A stretch of 64,000 nucleotides of DNA from Aporhodopirellula aestuarii (GCF_023701485.1 NZ_JAMQBK010000046.1:95908-159907), one strand, 5' to 3'. Numbered from the stretch's first letter, positions 20,094 through 29,524 are shown. Notes: a model not told the origin generated them from the sequence alone. Translations and numbers: made by a program.

Positions 20094-21443
20094 ATGCTTT
20101 TTCACGGATCAAAATCGCCGCCGACGCGTCACTTTTGGTCGCTCGCGATCGGCGATCGGCGTCTCAAATTGCGTGCCGATCGAGCCGCCCGTTTGACAGC
20201 ATTGCTGTTGTTCGCCCTGGTTGCCCGGCCGGCGATGGCACAGCCTCCTTTGCCTAGTCCGTTGGCAGCCGAATCGCTGGCGCGAACGCGAATCACCATG
20301 AGTGTCGAGGAACAGACCCTCGGCACCCTGCTCGACCAAGTCCTTCGGTCTGTCGTCGCCGGCGAACCACCGACCAGCGAGACGTCGCGTGAGCCCCCGC
20401 CCAGTCCGGTCCGCTCGATCTGGATGGATCGCCGCGTCGATCCCACCACGAAAGTGAGCCTCACGGTCGCTTCCACGCCGGCCGCTCAGGTCATGCTGGA
20501 ATTACTCCGCAAGGACAACCTCGCGATGTTCCCTCTCCCCGGCGTGATGCTGGTTGGCAGGAGCGAATGGGTGGACACGGCGGCCAGCCAACTGGCAGTC
20601 GGCCCAACCACGAGCCGCGATCTCATCTCCGTCCGCTGGCCCACCGGCAGTACGGCGGCGGAAGTGCTCGCCTTGATCCTCGCTTCACCCGACTCAGCCC
20701 CCGGCGACACGGACATTACCGACCTGGCGACTTTCCGTCTGCCAAACCCGCACGATCACACACGTGCCCTCGAAGTCACTTGGCTCCCGCATGACATCTG
20801 GCCGTCAGGGAAACTCATCCATGTCGACCGCAGCACGGCGGTTTCGCTGGTGCTTGCCCAATTCGATCTCAGCCTCAAACGGGGAACACGATTAGAAACC
20901 CTGATGTCGAAGACAGCTCCCGCGGACGGCGCACCGCCCATCAGCCGAGCAACGGAAATGCCGAGCGGTGTCCAAGCCTGGACCGAAACGTTGCCTGCCA
21001 AACCTTTTCCGCTCACGTACCCTGCCGGCGATTCGGCAAACGAAATCCGCAAACGCCTAGCCGGCGAAAAACCGCGACCGTCCATTCGGGCAAGCGGCAA
21101 ACAGCTCACGATCCTGGCCACGGCGGCAACCCACCGTCTCGCGCTGGCAACCCACTGGATCGCCGCGCCCGCGGAGACTGGCGGAAAGCCAGGGGCGACA
21201 CCAAAATCCGCCGTCTTCGATCTCAAGCTGGTCAACAAAGCGGCAGGGGATGTGTTGCGTCAACTGGCAGCCGCCGATGGGAAAAAAATCCGAATCGAAG
21301 CAAACGCGGAGCTGGGCAGTCAAAAACGGATCAATCTCGACGGATCCAAAAAAACCCTCAAAGAGCTCGCCGAAATTGTCGCCGCATCCGCTGGACTGGC
21401 CATCCAATGGAACGGGGACGAAGTCATTGTCAGCAAGCCGTAA
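20094..21443 (+). CDS. Secreted protein with C-terminal STN/secretin-like fold, unknown function
   Basis: The protein (about 449 residues) has a basic N-terminus, a hydrophobic core (LTALLLFALVARPAMA) and a likely signal-peptidase site after AMA. The mature part contains repeated alpha/beta units, including VEEQTLGTLLDQVL, VSLTVASTPAAQVMLELL and a C-terminal VFDLKLVNKAAGDVLRQLAA...LKELAEIVAASAGLAIQW...VIVSKP. These resemble the short STN/secretin N-domain that binds partners in the periplasm of secretin and TonB systems. No secretin barrel is present. The ATG at 20094 is preferred to an upstream start at 20001. Confidence 0.65.
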   Translation: MLFHGSKSPPTRHFWSLAIGDRRLKLRADRAARLTALLLFALVARPAMAQPPLPSPLAAESLARTRITMSVEEQTLGTLLDQVLRSVVAGEPPTSETSREPPPSPVRSIWMDRRVDPTTKVSLTVASTPAAQVMLELLRKDNLAMFPLPGVMLVGRSEWVDTAASQLAVGPTTSRDLISVRWPTGSTAAEVLALILASPDSAPGDTDITDLATFRLPNPHDHTRALEVTWLPHDIWPSGKLIHVDRSTAVSLVLAQFDLSLKRGTRLETLMSKTAPADGAPPISRATEMPSGVQAWTETLPAKPFPLTYPAGDSANEIRKRLAGEKPRPSIRASGKQLTILATAATHRLALATHWIAAPAETGGKPGATPKSAVFDLKLVNKAAGDVLRQLAAADGKKIRIEANAELGSQKRINLDGSKKTLKELAEIVAASAGLAIQWNGDEVIVSKP

Positions 21444-21565
21444 GCGCCAAGCAATCAATGCGACTCGACGTCTTGGTGCGTGTTTCCGGAAGCCGCGGAA
21501 GCCATCACGATGCTCGTCACCCTTGATACGTAGCGACGCTCGCCAGCATGTGGTGCACGGTCGGG

Positions 21566-21801
21566 GGGACAACGATTGTTTTTGTGATTTTTCTAGCGGA
21601 ACGGCGTGAGCCGTTCGGTCCCGAGTTACCGGACGGCTTGCGGGCTGCTGTTTTTGTGAGCCGACAGCGCTAGCCGCGGGCCTAACGGCTAGAACGCCAT
21701 TGGAGGCCCGCAGCTAGCGCTGTCGGCTCACTCATTTTTGCGAAACGCCTAAAACAACAGCCCGCTTGCGTCGTTCCGATACTTTTGAAATCTCGCAGTA
21801 A
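21566..21801 (+). repeat. Palindromic repeat family, copy B (split by a nested element)
   Basis: This copy matches copies A and C in order: GGGACAACGATTGTTTTTGTG, AGCGGAACGGCGTGAGCCG, CCGAGTTACCGGACGGCTTGCG, then an insertion, then TCGTTCCGATACTTTTGAAATC and CAGTAA. Removing 21642-21763 and one target copy restores a normal family member. It lies between the convergent STN-like and coiled-coil genes. Confidence 0.85.
21642..21763. mobile_element. 122-bp MITE-like hairpin element nested in repeat copy B
   Basis: The element starts GGGCTGCTGTTTT and ends AAAACAACAGCCC, giving 13-base terminal inverted repeats with one mismatch. It is flanked by GCTTGC direct repeats (21636-21641 and 21764-21769; a seventh G is ambiguous). 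Inside, 21656-21682 and 21705-21731 are inverted copies of GTGAGCCGACAGCGCTAGC plus eight more bases, with one mismatch over 27. It has no coding capacity, so a transposase would have to act in trans. Confidence 0.8.
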
Positions 21802-21881
21802 GCGAGCGACGCGCAAAGTGCCGCTGTCCAGCGAGACGATTTCGCGCGACGTTGTCTCCCTACCAAACCATTCAAGACTCG

Positions 21882-24086
21882 CTACGCGGCTTTACGTTGC
21901 TCGCTTTGTGATGCCGCCCCGAGCGCCGGGACGTTGGCTCGCTTGCGACGGAGATCTCGCATCGCGACTGCGTTTTCGTGCAGCTGTGCTTCGATTTGCC
22001 GGATCCGTTCCTGCATCGACGCGTTGGCATCGAGGCTCGCATCCAGCTCCGCCGAAACGCTCTGCAATTGTTTCCGCAGATCGCTCTCTAGAATCTGCAA
22101 CATCTGTGCTTTCTTCTGCATCGCAACCGCTTGCGGCTGGAACTGCTTGGCCGATTCAAGCTCAGTGGTGGCTTCTTGTAACTCACGCCGGAGCGTCCCT
22201 ATGACCTCGGTTTGTTCGTCGATTTGCTGTTGGACCAGTTGTTGCTCGCGGCTGTAGACCGAGATCCGTTCGTCGCGTTGCTCGAGTTCCGTTTGCAGTT
22301 TCGCTTCCATGCTTCGACGCGTTCGCAATTCGGCCTCGGCGGTTGCCAACGCGGCCGATTTTTGAGCAACGTTTTCCTTGAGTTTTTCGAACTCGGGGCG
22401 GAACGAGTGCAGTCGCTGAATTTCAGCCCGATGACGATTGATCGCGTCTTCTTGTTCGGCGATTCGTGACTGTAACTCTTCGATTCGCTGGTCCTTACCC
22501 GTCAAACGCTCACTGAGTTCTTGAGCCTGGACTTTCAGTTCGTTGGTGGAGGAATAAATCTCTTTGAGCTTCGTTTCGTGCTCACAGCGAACGCGACCGG
22601 CCTGTTCGAGCTCCGCTTCCAATGATTCGATCTGGGCTTCCATTTGACTCACTGCCGTTTCGGCGGTCACGCGACCATCGATCGCAGCTTGAATCCGCGA
22701 GGTGCGTTCGTCGAGCTGTTCCAACAAATCGTCGTGCTCGCTTTGCAACGTTTGGACTTGCAGCGTCGTCGCTTGCAATTCTTTCTCGAGACGTTCGACA
22801 TCGGCCTGATGGGTGTCGGACTGTTCTCGGTGTTGTTGGCTGGCTTGGATAGCGACTTCGTACTGATCCCGTAGGGACGCGTATTCCTTTTGCAACTCGG
22901 AATACTTCTCATCCGTCTCGCTCGCGAGCGTTGACGCTTCCGCTTTTTGGTTTTCGATTTCGATGCGTTCCGTGGCGAATTGATCGCGTTGTTGGAGCGC
23001 GTGATCGCGCTGCTCGACCGCTTCATCACGCTGCATCGTCAGGTCGTCACATCGTTCACGGAGCTCTTCAATTTCGGCTGCAAGTTTCTCGCAACGACCC
23101 GAAATCAAACCGTATTCCCGTGCGTTATCATCGCGTTGCTGGATCAACAGATCGCGTTCGGTTTCTAGCGAATCACGCTGCGTTTGTGCGGTTTCGAGTC
23201 CTTCACGGAGCGAAACGATCTCTTGTTCCAACTCTTCGCCACGTGCCGAATACTGTCCAATTTCCTGTTGACCTTCGTCACGCTGCTTGATCAGAGCGTC
23301 GCGTTCTTCTTCGATCGTTTCGCGTTGCGTCAGAGCGGTTTCGAGACGCTCACGGAGCGAAACAATCTCCTGTTCCAGTTCGTCGGCGCGTGAGGAAAGC
23401 TGCCCAATCTCGCGTTGATTCTCTTCGCGTTGCGTTTGCAGTGCATCGCGTTCTGCTTCGAGTTCGGCACGTTGTGTTTGCACATTCTCGAGTTGCTCGC
23501 GAACGGTAGCGACTTCTTGATCGAGCCGTTCGTTTTGAGCAACAAGTTGCTCGCTGCGTGACTGCAGGTCTTCAATTTGCGTTCCGGCAGCTTCGGCCGC
23601 GGCGGCCAACTCGTCCATTTTCGACGCCGCTTCGCTGAACTTAGCTTCGGCGTCTTGAAGTTGACCGCGAACTTTATCGAGCTCGACAGCGGTATCTTCA
23701 GCTCGATCCAACGCGGAATCACGCTGTTGCTGCGCATCGCGGCACGCTAGCTCGAATCTGCTGTGCTCCGCCTGCAGTTTGCCCATCTCGTTTTCGAGCG
23801 ATTCAGTGTGCTGTTTCTGACTATCGAGGGCGTGCCGGAGGGAATCGATTTCATTTCGATAATCTTCGCACTGTTGCTCAAACGTCTGCGCGCTACGTGA
23901 CAGCTCGATGTATTGGTGTTTGCGGTCTCGGGCGGCTGCCTTCGCCTTATTGTACTTTGATTCAGCCTCTTTGATGGCTTGCATGTCGCGGCTGCGGTCC
24001 CGATACCAGAGCAGATGTCCGACCAGTATTCCCCCCATCACGAACAGGAAAGCAGACAAAAAAGGGATTCCAATCCAAGTGCTCAT
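21882..24086 (-). CDS. Membrane-anchored coiled-coil protein (SMC-like rod)
   Basis: The protein (about 734 residues) has one N-terminal membrane segment (STWIGIPFLSAFLFVMGGIL, continuing to HLLWY) and then an almost unbroken coiled coil rich in Glu, Gln, Leu and Arg with heptad spacing. Near-repeated blocks of LEQEIVSLRE(R/G)LETAQTQR type occur about residues 270-350. There is no ATPase head, so it is not an SMC protein itself. A structural or cell-organisation role is likely for such rods but not shown. The ATG at 24086 gives the membrane segment immediately; the frame extends to 24176. Confidence 0.75.
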   Translation of the reverse strand: MSTWIGIPFLSAFLFVMGGILVGHLLWYRDRSRDMQAIKEAESKYNKAKAAARDRKHQYIELSRSAQTFEQQCEDYRNEIDSLRHALDSQKQHTESLENEMGKLQAEHSRFELACRDAQQQRDSALDRAEDTAVELDKVRGQLQDAEAKFSEAASKMDELAAAAEAAGTQIEDLQSRSEQLVAQNERLDQEVATVREQLENVQTQRAELEAERDALQTQREENQREIGQLSSRADELEQEIVSLRERLETALTQRETIEEERDALIKQRDEGQQEIGQYSARGEELEQEIVSLREGLETAQTQRDSLETERDLLIQQRDDNAREYGLISGRCEKLAAEIEELRERCDDLTMQRDEAVEQRDHALQQRDQFATERIEIENQKAEASTLASETDEKYSELQKEYASLRDQYEVAIQASQQHREQSDTHQADVERLEKELQATTLQVQTLQSEHDDLLEQLDERTSRIQAAIDGRVTAETAVSQMEAQIESLEAELEQAGRVRCEHETKLKEIYSSTNELKVQAQELSERLTGKDQRIEELQSRIAEQEDAINRHRAEIQRLHSFRPEFEKLKENVAQKSAALATAEAELRTRRSMEAKLQTELEQRDERISVYSREQQLVQQQIDEQTEVIGTLRRELQEATTELESAKQFQPQAVAMQKKAQMLQILESDLRKQLQSVSAELDASLDANASMQERIRQIEAQLHENAVAMRDLRRKRANVPALGAASQSEQRKAA

Positions 24087-24399
24087 CTGAGACTCCGCTG
24101 TTGACCTCCATCCTGAGGCCACTGGGCTCACCCCCCCATTCGCGATGCGAAAAAGTGTGAACCGATTCTCGGGCATTCATGCGGATCGTCCGCAACCAGT
24201 CCGGGCTGTAGCAATTTCACCGCACGGGTGTCCAGGGCATTCCCACCAATGGGCTGCAAAAAATTTCGGGCGTGTTGCTGCAGTGGACGTACTAGGTAGA
24301 CTCTTGTTATGGGGGTAAACTAAAACGGCGGGCGAGTTTGTCGACTGCACGAATTCACCCCCCCCACGGCCCCCATTCGGATTCCACTGGAACGCTCGC

Positions 24400-24765
24400 A
24401 TGCCGTCAATTACTAATCAAATGCAAGGAGAAATCTTGGTGCTCGGCTTTACCGACACAAAGATTCTCGATAGCCAGAAAATCGAAGCCGTAGGCCGAGA
24501 ACTGCAAGACGCCGTCGACGAAGCGATTCACAAGCGCTTGCTGCTAAATTTTCGCGGCGTCTCGTTCATGTCTTCGGCGATGATCACCAAACTCGTGATG
24601 CTCAACAAACGGTGCAAAGCACAGGGTGTTGCTCTGAAGTTTTGCGAAGTTTCGCCAAACGTGATGGAAGTCTTTAAAATCACGAAACTCAATAAGCTAT
24701 TTGACATTCAAGATAGCGAAGAACGAGCATTAGCTAGTTTCGACAAGAAGGGCTGGTTCAGCTGA
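24400..24765 (+). CDS. STAS-domain anti-anti-sigma factor
   Basis: This 121-residue single-domain protein resembles SpoIIAA/RsbV. The conserved helix start SFMSSAMITKLVMLNKRCK contains the Ser expected to be phosphorylated by a partner kinase and dephosphorylated by a PP2C enzyme. Such proteins release sigma factors by binding anti-sigma kinases in the cytoplasm. Its TGA overlaps the likely CTG start of the downstream kinase-like gene. A possible promoter lies at 24275-24302 (TTGCTG, 16 bases, TAGACT), but it is weak. Confidence 0.92.
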   Translation: MPSITNQMQGEILVLGFTDTKILDSQKIEAVGRELQDAVDEAIHKRLLLNFRGVSFMSSAMITKLVMLNKRCKAQGVALKFCEVSPNVMEVFKITKLNKLFDIQDSEERALASFDKKGWFS

Positions 24766-25442
24766 CCCCGCAGGAGATTCAGGCCCTCGTTGAGGCCGAG
24801 CGATCAGAAATCGCAGCGGAAATCCATGACGGGTTGTTGCCCTATCTCTTCGCTTCCGCCGCCAAAATTGCAGCGATTCGTCAATCGCCCGACGTCATCG
24901 GTGGGCCCCTCGAACTGCCGCTGGACGACATTGCTCAGTGGATTGATCAGTCCCGTGAAGTCGCCCGAAAGCTGATGTCCGGGATCAGTTACCCTCCTGC
25001 CGCGATTGTCGATCCGATTCGCGCGGCCAAAGAATTTCTGGACGAAGTTCTTGATTTCTCCACGGGTGACCAGCCCCCTATCATTTCATGGCCGAGCGAA
25101 CAGGGTGCCGGTGGCTCCCCAATCTCGGGCAAACTTCCATCGCAGACGGCGATCGCGGTCTACCGACTGACGACCGAGTTCGTCCGAAACGCTGTCCGAC
25201 ACGCGGATGCCAAATTGATTGAAGTTTCCGTGAAAGATTCGGATCAGGGCGTTCTCATCTGCGTCACCGATGATGGAACCGGGTACGATCCGGATAAGGT
25301 GTCCCGAGAACAGATCCACGGGCTGACTTTGGCCAAACAGCGTGCCGCAGCAGGAGGAGTCGAATTGCAAATCGAATCGTGCCAACAGCGGAACTCGCCG
25401 ATTGCCACCGGAACCCGCGTGACAATGAAGGTAAAGATGTGA
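24762..25442 (+). CDS. Sensorless histidine kinase (NarL-type HisKA_3 plus HATPase_c), likely CTG start
   Basis: The frame begins right after the STAS gene. It contains an H-box AERSEIAAEIHDGLLPYL, an N-box LTTEFVRNAVRHADAKLIEV, a G1 box VTDDGTGYDPDKV and a G2-like region IHGLTLAKQRAAAGGVELQI, so it is a complete HPK7-type kinase core of ~226 residues without membrane or sensor domains. The first ATG/GTG/TTG in frame (24834) would remove the phosphorylated His. Between the upstream in-frame stop (24735) and that codon only CTG, ATT and ATC codons occur. CTG at 24762 overlaps the STAS stop as CTGA and has AAGAAGG about 9 bases upstream. It ends in a GTGA overlap with the MoxR gene. Confidence 0.85.
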   Translation: MTPQEIQALVEAERSEIAAEIHDGLLPYLFASAAKIAAIRQSPDVIGGPLELPLDDIAQWIDQSREVARKLMSGISYPPAAIVDPIRAAKEFLDEVLDFSTGDQPPIISWPSEQGAGGSPISGKLPSQTAIAVYRLTTEFVRNAVRHADAKLIEVSVKDSDQGVLICVTDDGTGYDPDKVSREQIHGLTLAKQRAAAGGVELQIESCQQRNSPIATGTRVTMKVKM

Positions 25443-26461
25443 ATAAACTCGTCGATTTGAATTCTGGCCCGGCGACGTCAGGAACGAGCGGGCTTGATGC
25501 GGTCGCAGACGTGTCCGCGGAAATCGCCGACGCTTGGACGAAATTCCACATCGCTGCTGACCAACTACGAACGGTCATTCGTGGTAAAGACGATGTGGTC
25601 GAACTCGTTTTGACGTCGCTACTGGCGGAGGGTTCGATCCTGCTTGAGGACGTTCCCGGCGTCGGCAAAACGACGTTAGCCAAGTCCGTCGCGCGATTGA
25701 TCGACCTGGAGTATCAGCGGATTCAGTGCACTCCCGACCTGTTGCCTGGCGATATCCTCGGTGGTTCGATTTATCGACCCGCCATCGGTGAGTTTGAGTT
25801 TCGCCCCGGTCCGGTCTTCTGCAATCTGTTGGTCGCCGACGAAATCAATCGCGCCTCGCCCCGAACACAGAGCGCTTTATTGGAAGCGATGGCGGAAACG
25901 CAGGTCACGATCGAGGGACAACGCTACGATCTCAAACACCCGTTTATCGTTATCGCGACGCAAAATCCGGCGGGATTCGAGGGCACCTTCCCGCTGCCCG
26001 AATCGCAACTCGACCGGTTCCTATTTCGGCTGAAGATGGACTATCCGGATCCGATCAGCGAGGTCGATTTATTGGTCCAGCAATCGGACCACGAACCGGT
26101 ACGAGACCTCAAACCGGTGATGCACGTCGACGACTTGGAATGCCTGCAGCGTTGGGTGCGCAGCATCCGCGTCGATCGCAAGATCGCTACCTACATCGTT
26201 GCCTTGGCGACAGCCACTCGTATCGACGGTCGGTTGAGGGTCGGGTGCAGCCCGCGAGGTTGCAAGATGTTGCTCCGCGCCGCCCAAGCACGAGCAGGCC
26301 TAGAAGGGCGAGACTTCGTCCTCCCCGATGACGTCCAATATCTGGCCGTCGCCACACTGGGCCACCGCGTCAGTTCACGGCACGCCTCTCACGCGATGGA
26401 CGAAACGGGGCAAATCATCGAATCGATCGTTGCGAAAACGGAAATCCCGCTGGTTGGTTGA
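25439..26461 (+). CDS. MoxR-family AAA+ ATPase
   Basis: The 340-residue protein has the MoxR signature: Walker A GVGKTTLAKS (about residues 74-83), CTPDLLPGDILG, VADEINRASPRTQSALLEAM (Walker B region), IATQNPAGFEGTFPLPESQLDRF and the C-terminal lid with GCSPRGCKML. MoxR ATPases act as chaperones that mature or insert metal and cofactor centres, usually with a DUF58/VWA partner. The GTG start at 25439 overlaps the kinase stop (GTGA). No DUF58 gene follows; the next 359 bases are non-coding, so its partner must be elsewhere. Confidence 0.95.
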   Translation: MNKLVDLNSGPATSGTSGLDAVADVSAEIADAWTKFHIAADQLRTVIRGKDDVVELVLTSLLAEGSILLEDVPGVGKTTLAKSVARLIDLEYQRIQCTPDLLPGDILGGSIYRPAIGEFEFRPGPVFCNLLVADEINRASPRTQSALLEAMAETQVTIEGQRYDLKHPFIVIATQNPAGFEGTFPLPESQLDRFLFRLKMDYPDPISEVDLLVQQSDHEPVRDLKPVMHVDDLECLQRWVRSIRVDRKIATYIVALATATRIDGRLRVGCSPRGCKMLLRAAQARAGLEGRDFVLPDDVQYLAVATLGHRVSSRHASHAMDETGQIIESIVAKTEIPLVG

Positions 26462-26820
26462 GACGAGTGCGTTTCCGCCATCTGCTGGGCGGCCTCGGGC
26501 AGCACGGCAAAAATCAGTCCCGCCCGGCGGTGCCAACTGAGGCTCGTCCCCGCTGCTCACCGCGTAACTGCACCCGCTGCCATTCCCAGTGTCGCGGATT
26601 CCCACCTTAACGCCTCTGAGGGATGTTCGGGTGGTAACGATTAGGGGATTTTGGGACCAACACTCAAAATCCTCTACCTATCCGTCCTTGTCCAGCTAAA
26701 CTGACTCTGTGTGACGGCAATTTGCGGTTCGTCACTGGGAAAAATGAGGTCTGCACCCAATTTGGAGTGCAGAATTGTAGCGTCAGAGGCTCATCCCCCC
26801 ATTTAGCAGGTACGTTTTTC
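26462..26820. other. Intergenic region, nothing recognised
   Basis: This 359-base stretch follows the MoxR operon and precedes the MaoC-like gene. Short open frames lack protein-like composition, and I see no repeat or RNA. Confidence 0.4.
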
Positions 26821-27399
26821 ATGTCGACTGTGACAATCTCGTCGGACTCCAACGAACACGCAAAACGTTCGGGTGCAACGCCAGTCGGCACGACGCTGTA
26901 CTACGAGGACCTGGCGCCCGGTCAGATTTGGCAGAGTCCCTCACGAGAGATCACGCTCGACGATGTCCGTGAGTTCTCCTCTTTGACCGGCGATTTTGAT
27001 CCGCTGCATGCTGCCGGCGACTCACAAACCGCGTCCGAGTCAGCGGCGAACTCGCCTTTTGGCAAGCCGGTGGCTCACGGGATACTCGGGCTCAGCGTTT
27101 TGGCTGGGCTATCGACGGAATATCCTCGTGCAGCGACGCTGGCCCTAGTCGGAATTACCGATTGGCAGTTTGAGAACCCGATCTTCTTCGGTGAAGTCGT
27201 TCACGTCGTCACCGAGATCGAAACGGTGGCTCCTCACGGACGACGCGCCGGACGGATCGTTTGGTTGCGGAAGCTGATTTCAAGCGATGGCCGGTTGCTG
27301 CAACAGGGTCGGTTCATCACGTTGGTCGCATCGAACCGCCGGAGCGGTTATGCGAATCCGGCGACGAAGTCGACCGCGACGCCGCGTCACCCACGCTAA
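26821..27399 (+). CDS. MaoC-like hotdog-fold dehydratase
   Basis: The 192-residue protein contains YYEDLAPGQIW, FSSLTGDFDPLH and GKPVAHGILGLSVLAGL, which match the hydratase-2 motif of MaoC-like dehydratases acting on acyl-CoA or related thioesters. The Asp and His of the catalytic dyad are in place. The physiological substrate is unknown. The ATG at 26821 is chosen; the frame continues upstream to 26722. A second hotdog gene follows after 30 bases, so both may belong to one acyl-CoA pathway. Confidence 0.88.
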   Translation: MSTVTISSDSNEHAKRSGATPVGTTLYYEDLAPGQIWQSPSREITLDDVREFSSLTGDFDPLHAAGDSQTASESAANSPFGKPVAHGILGLSVLAGLSTEYPRAATLALVGITDWQFENPIFFGEVVHVVTEIETVAPHGRRAGRIVWLRKLISSDGRLLQQGRFITLVASNRRSGYANPATKSTATPRHPR

Positions 27400-27429
27400 A
27401 TCCTCTCTGCCTCCCCAAGCCACAACGAC

Positions 27430-27834
27430 GTGAGTGAACGCTTCGCCAATGCCCCGATTTCTCGTTTAGTCGGATTTCGCGTACACCCACCTGACGAATC
27501 GGCCCAAGAATCCTTGGGCGAAGCGATCGTCGAAATCGATTGCGGGCCTCAACATCACAACCCGATGGGCCGCGTCCATGGCGGACTGATATCGGCGCTA
27601 GCTGACGCCGCGATGGGGATCGCGTTCGGCCGCACGTTGCTCGAAAGCGAAGACTTTTCGACTGTCGAAATGAAGGTCAGCTTCATTCGGCCGATTCGCG
27701 TGGGCATGCTCAAGGCGTCCGCGGTCGTGATTCAGCGAGGCCTGCGGATCGGTTTTGTGGACTGCCGTATCACAGACCGTCGCGGCAAACTGATCGCAAC
27801 CGCGTCATCGACCTGCACCGTACTGTCGCAGTAG
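27430..27834 (+). CDS. PaaI-type acyl-CoA thioesterase
   Basis: The 134-residue hotdog protein shows HHNPMGRVHGGLISALADAAMGIAF, the conserved region of PaaI/YbgC-like thioesterases in which the Gly-Gly turn and the Asp act at the active site. A GTG start at 27430 follows the MaoC-like gene by 30 bases. It probably hydrolyses an aromatic or fatty acyl-CoA in the cytoplasm; the exact acyl group cannot be told. Confidence 0.88.
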   Translation: MSERFANAPISRLVGFRVHPPDESAQESLGEAIVEIDCGPQHHNPMGRVHGGLISALADAAMGIAFGRTLLESEDFSTVEMKVSFIRPIRVGMLKASAVVIQRGLRIGFVDCRITDRRGKLIATASSTCTVLSQ

Positions 27835-27967
27835 ATACCGATGTTGCCATCTTCGTTGGCGACTCGTTGGCACCGAGAACTTCTCCCCACAAAACCACTG
27901 GCGATGCGATTGCGCTTACAATCGACGTTCTCCCGCTTTCCCCACCTCCCCATGCCAACACACAACG

Positions 27968-29524
27968 ATGATGACTTCACGACGCCTTTGTCTGTTCGCA
28001 ATCTCGGTATGTGCGATCCCGACGCTTCCCACCGCTGCTTTCGCCGATGACTTGCCCGCAACCGGGAAACGCGACGGAATCCCCCCTCGCAACGTTGTTT
28101 TTATCCTGACCGATGACCATCGCTACGACGCGATGGGATGTGCGGGACATCCAATTCTCGAAACGCCCCATCTCGATGCGATCGCCGCCAAGGGCGTGCA
28201 CGTGAAAAACGCCTTCGTGACCACGAGTCTTTGCTCGCCGAGCCGGGCGTCGATTTTGACGGGACTCTACACGCACAAACACGGCGTCATTGATAACAAT
28301 CGTCCCGTCCCCCAAGGCACGCGTTTCTTCCCCGAATACCTGCAACGCGCAGGCTACGAAACCGCATTCATTGGAAAGTGGCACATGGGCGGCGAGCACG
28401 ATGACCCACGCCCGGGATTCGATCACTGGATCAGCTTTCGCGGCCAAGGCAACTATCTGCCACCGCGCCCCAATTACACACTCAACGTCAACGGCGAACG
28501 GGTGAAACAGAAGGGATACATCACCGACGAACTCACCGATTACGCGATCGACTGGCTGGACCGACAAACCACCAAAAAGCCGTTCTTTTTGTACCTGTCG
28601 CACAAAGCCGTCCACTCCAATTTCACTCCCGCCGAACGTCACCAAGGCCGATACGCGGACGCGGATCTGAGTTTCCTACCCACCGGCGACGATATCACGG
28701 CTGAGAACAACACGCCGCGTTGGGTCCGCGATCAACGAAACAGCTGGCACGGTATCGACTTTTCGTACCACAGTGCCCGGGGCCTCGATTATCTCTACCG
28801 CCGCTACTGCGAATCGGTGCTGGCGGTTGACGACAGCGTCGGACGCGTGATGGACAAACTCACCGAAATGGGCGTCCACGACGAAACACTGGTGATCTAC
28901 ATGGGCGACAACGGATTCATGTGGGGAGAACACGGCTTGATCGACAAACGCGTTTCCTACGAAGAGTCGATCCGAGTCCCCATGCTGATGCAGTGCCCCG
29001 AGCTGTTCGAGGGCAGCAAACCGCTCGAGAAGGTCATCGGAAATATTGACATCGCCCCCACGATCCTGCACGCCGCTGGACTCGCGAAGCCCGACTACAT
29101 GGATGGCGAGAGTTTTTTGGAGATGCCGAACGATCGCGACATGCCATGGCGAGAATACTTTCTCTACGTCTACTACTGGGAAAAGAACTTCCCGCAAACG
29201 CCGACGCAGTTTGCCCTACGCGGCGACCGATTCAAATACATCACTTACTACGGGTTGTGGGACACCGACGAATTGTATGACCTAACCGTTGATCCGACTG
29301 AGACCAAAAATCTGATCTACGATCCTGCGTACAAGAGCGTCGCGAAGGAGATGGAAGACCAGCTGTACTCGATGTTGGCCGAAAAGGGCGGAATGGACAT
29401 CCCGATGAACCAGCCCGCCGGTGGCATCAACAATAAACGCTGGGAAAAACGAGATGGCCATTCGGCCGCGGATTTCCCGGCCGCGATGGTCGTCGAAGAA
29501 CCGATCAATCAGCAAGCGAATTGA
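27968..29524 (+). CDS. Secreted formylglycine-dependent sulfatase
   Basis: The 518-residue protein has a signal peptide (LCLFAISVCAIPTLPTAAFA), the metal-binding start VVFILTDDHRYDAMG, and the sulfatase signature LCSPSRASILTG, with Cys near residue 89 as the formylglycine precursor. It continues with GKWHMGG, the GDNGFMWGEHG metal site and YFLYVYYWEKNFP. It most resembles sulfatases acting on sulfated polysaccharides, a large family in marine planctomycetes; the substrate is not readable. Export by Sec or Tat and modification by a formylglycine-generating enzyme elsewhere are assumed. Confidence 0.93.
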   Translation: MMTSRRLCLFAISVCAIPTLPTAAFADDLPATGKRDGIPPRNVVFILTDDHRYDAMGCAGHPILETPHLDAIAAKGVHVKNAFVTTSLCSPSRASILTGLYTHKHGVIDNNRPVPQGTRFFPEYLQRAGYETAFIGKWHMGGEHDDPRPGFDHWISFRGQGNYLPPRPNYTLNVNGERVKQKGYITDELTDYAIDWLDRQTTKKPFFLYLSHKAVHSNFTPAERHQGRYADADLSFLPTGDDITAENNTPRWVRDQRNSWHGIDFSYHSARGLDYLYRRYCESVLAVDDSVGRVMDKLTEMGVHDETLVIYMGDNGFMWGEHGLIDKRVSYEESIRVPMLMQCPELFEGSKPLEKVIGNIDIAPTILHAAGLAKPDYMDGESFLEMPNDRDMPWREYFLYVYYWEKNFPQTPTQFALRGDRFKYITYYGLWDTDELYDLTVDPTETKNLIYDPAYKSVAKEMEDQLYSMLAEKGGMDIPMNQPAGGINNKRWEKRDGHSAADFPAAMVVEEPINQQAN

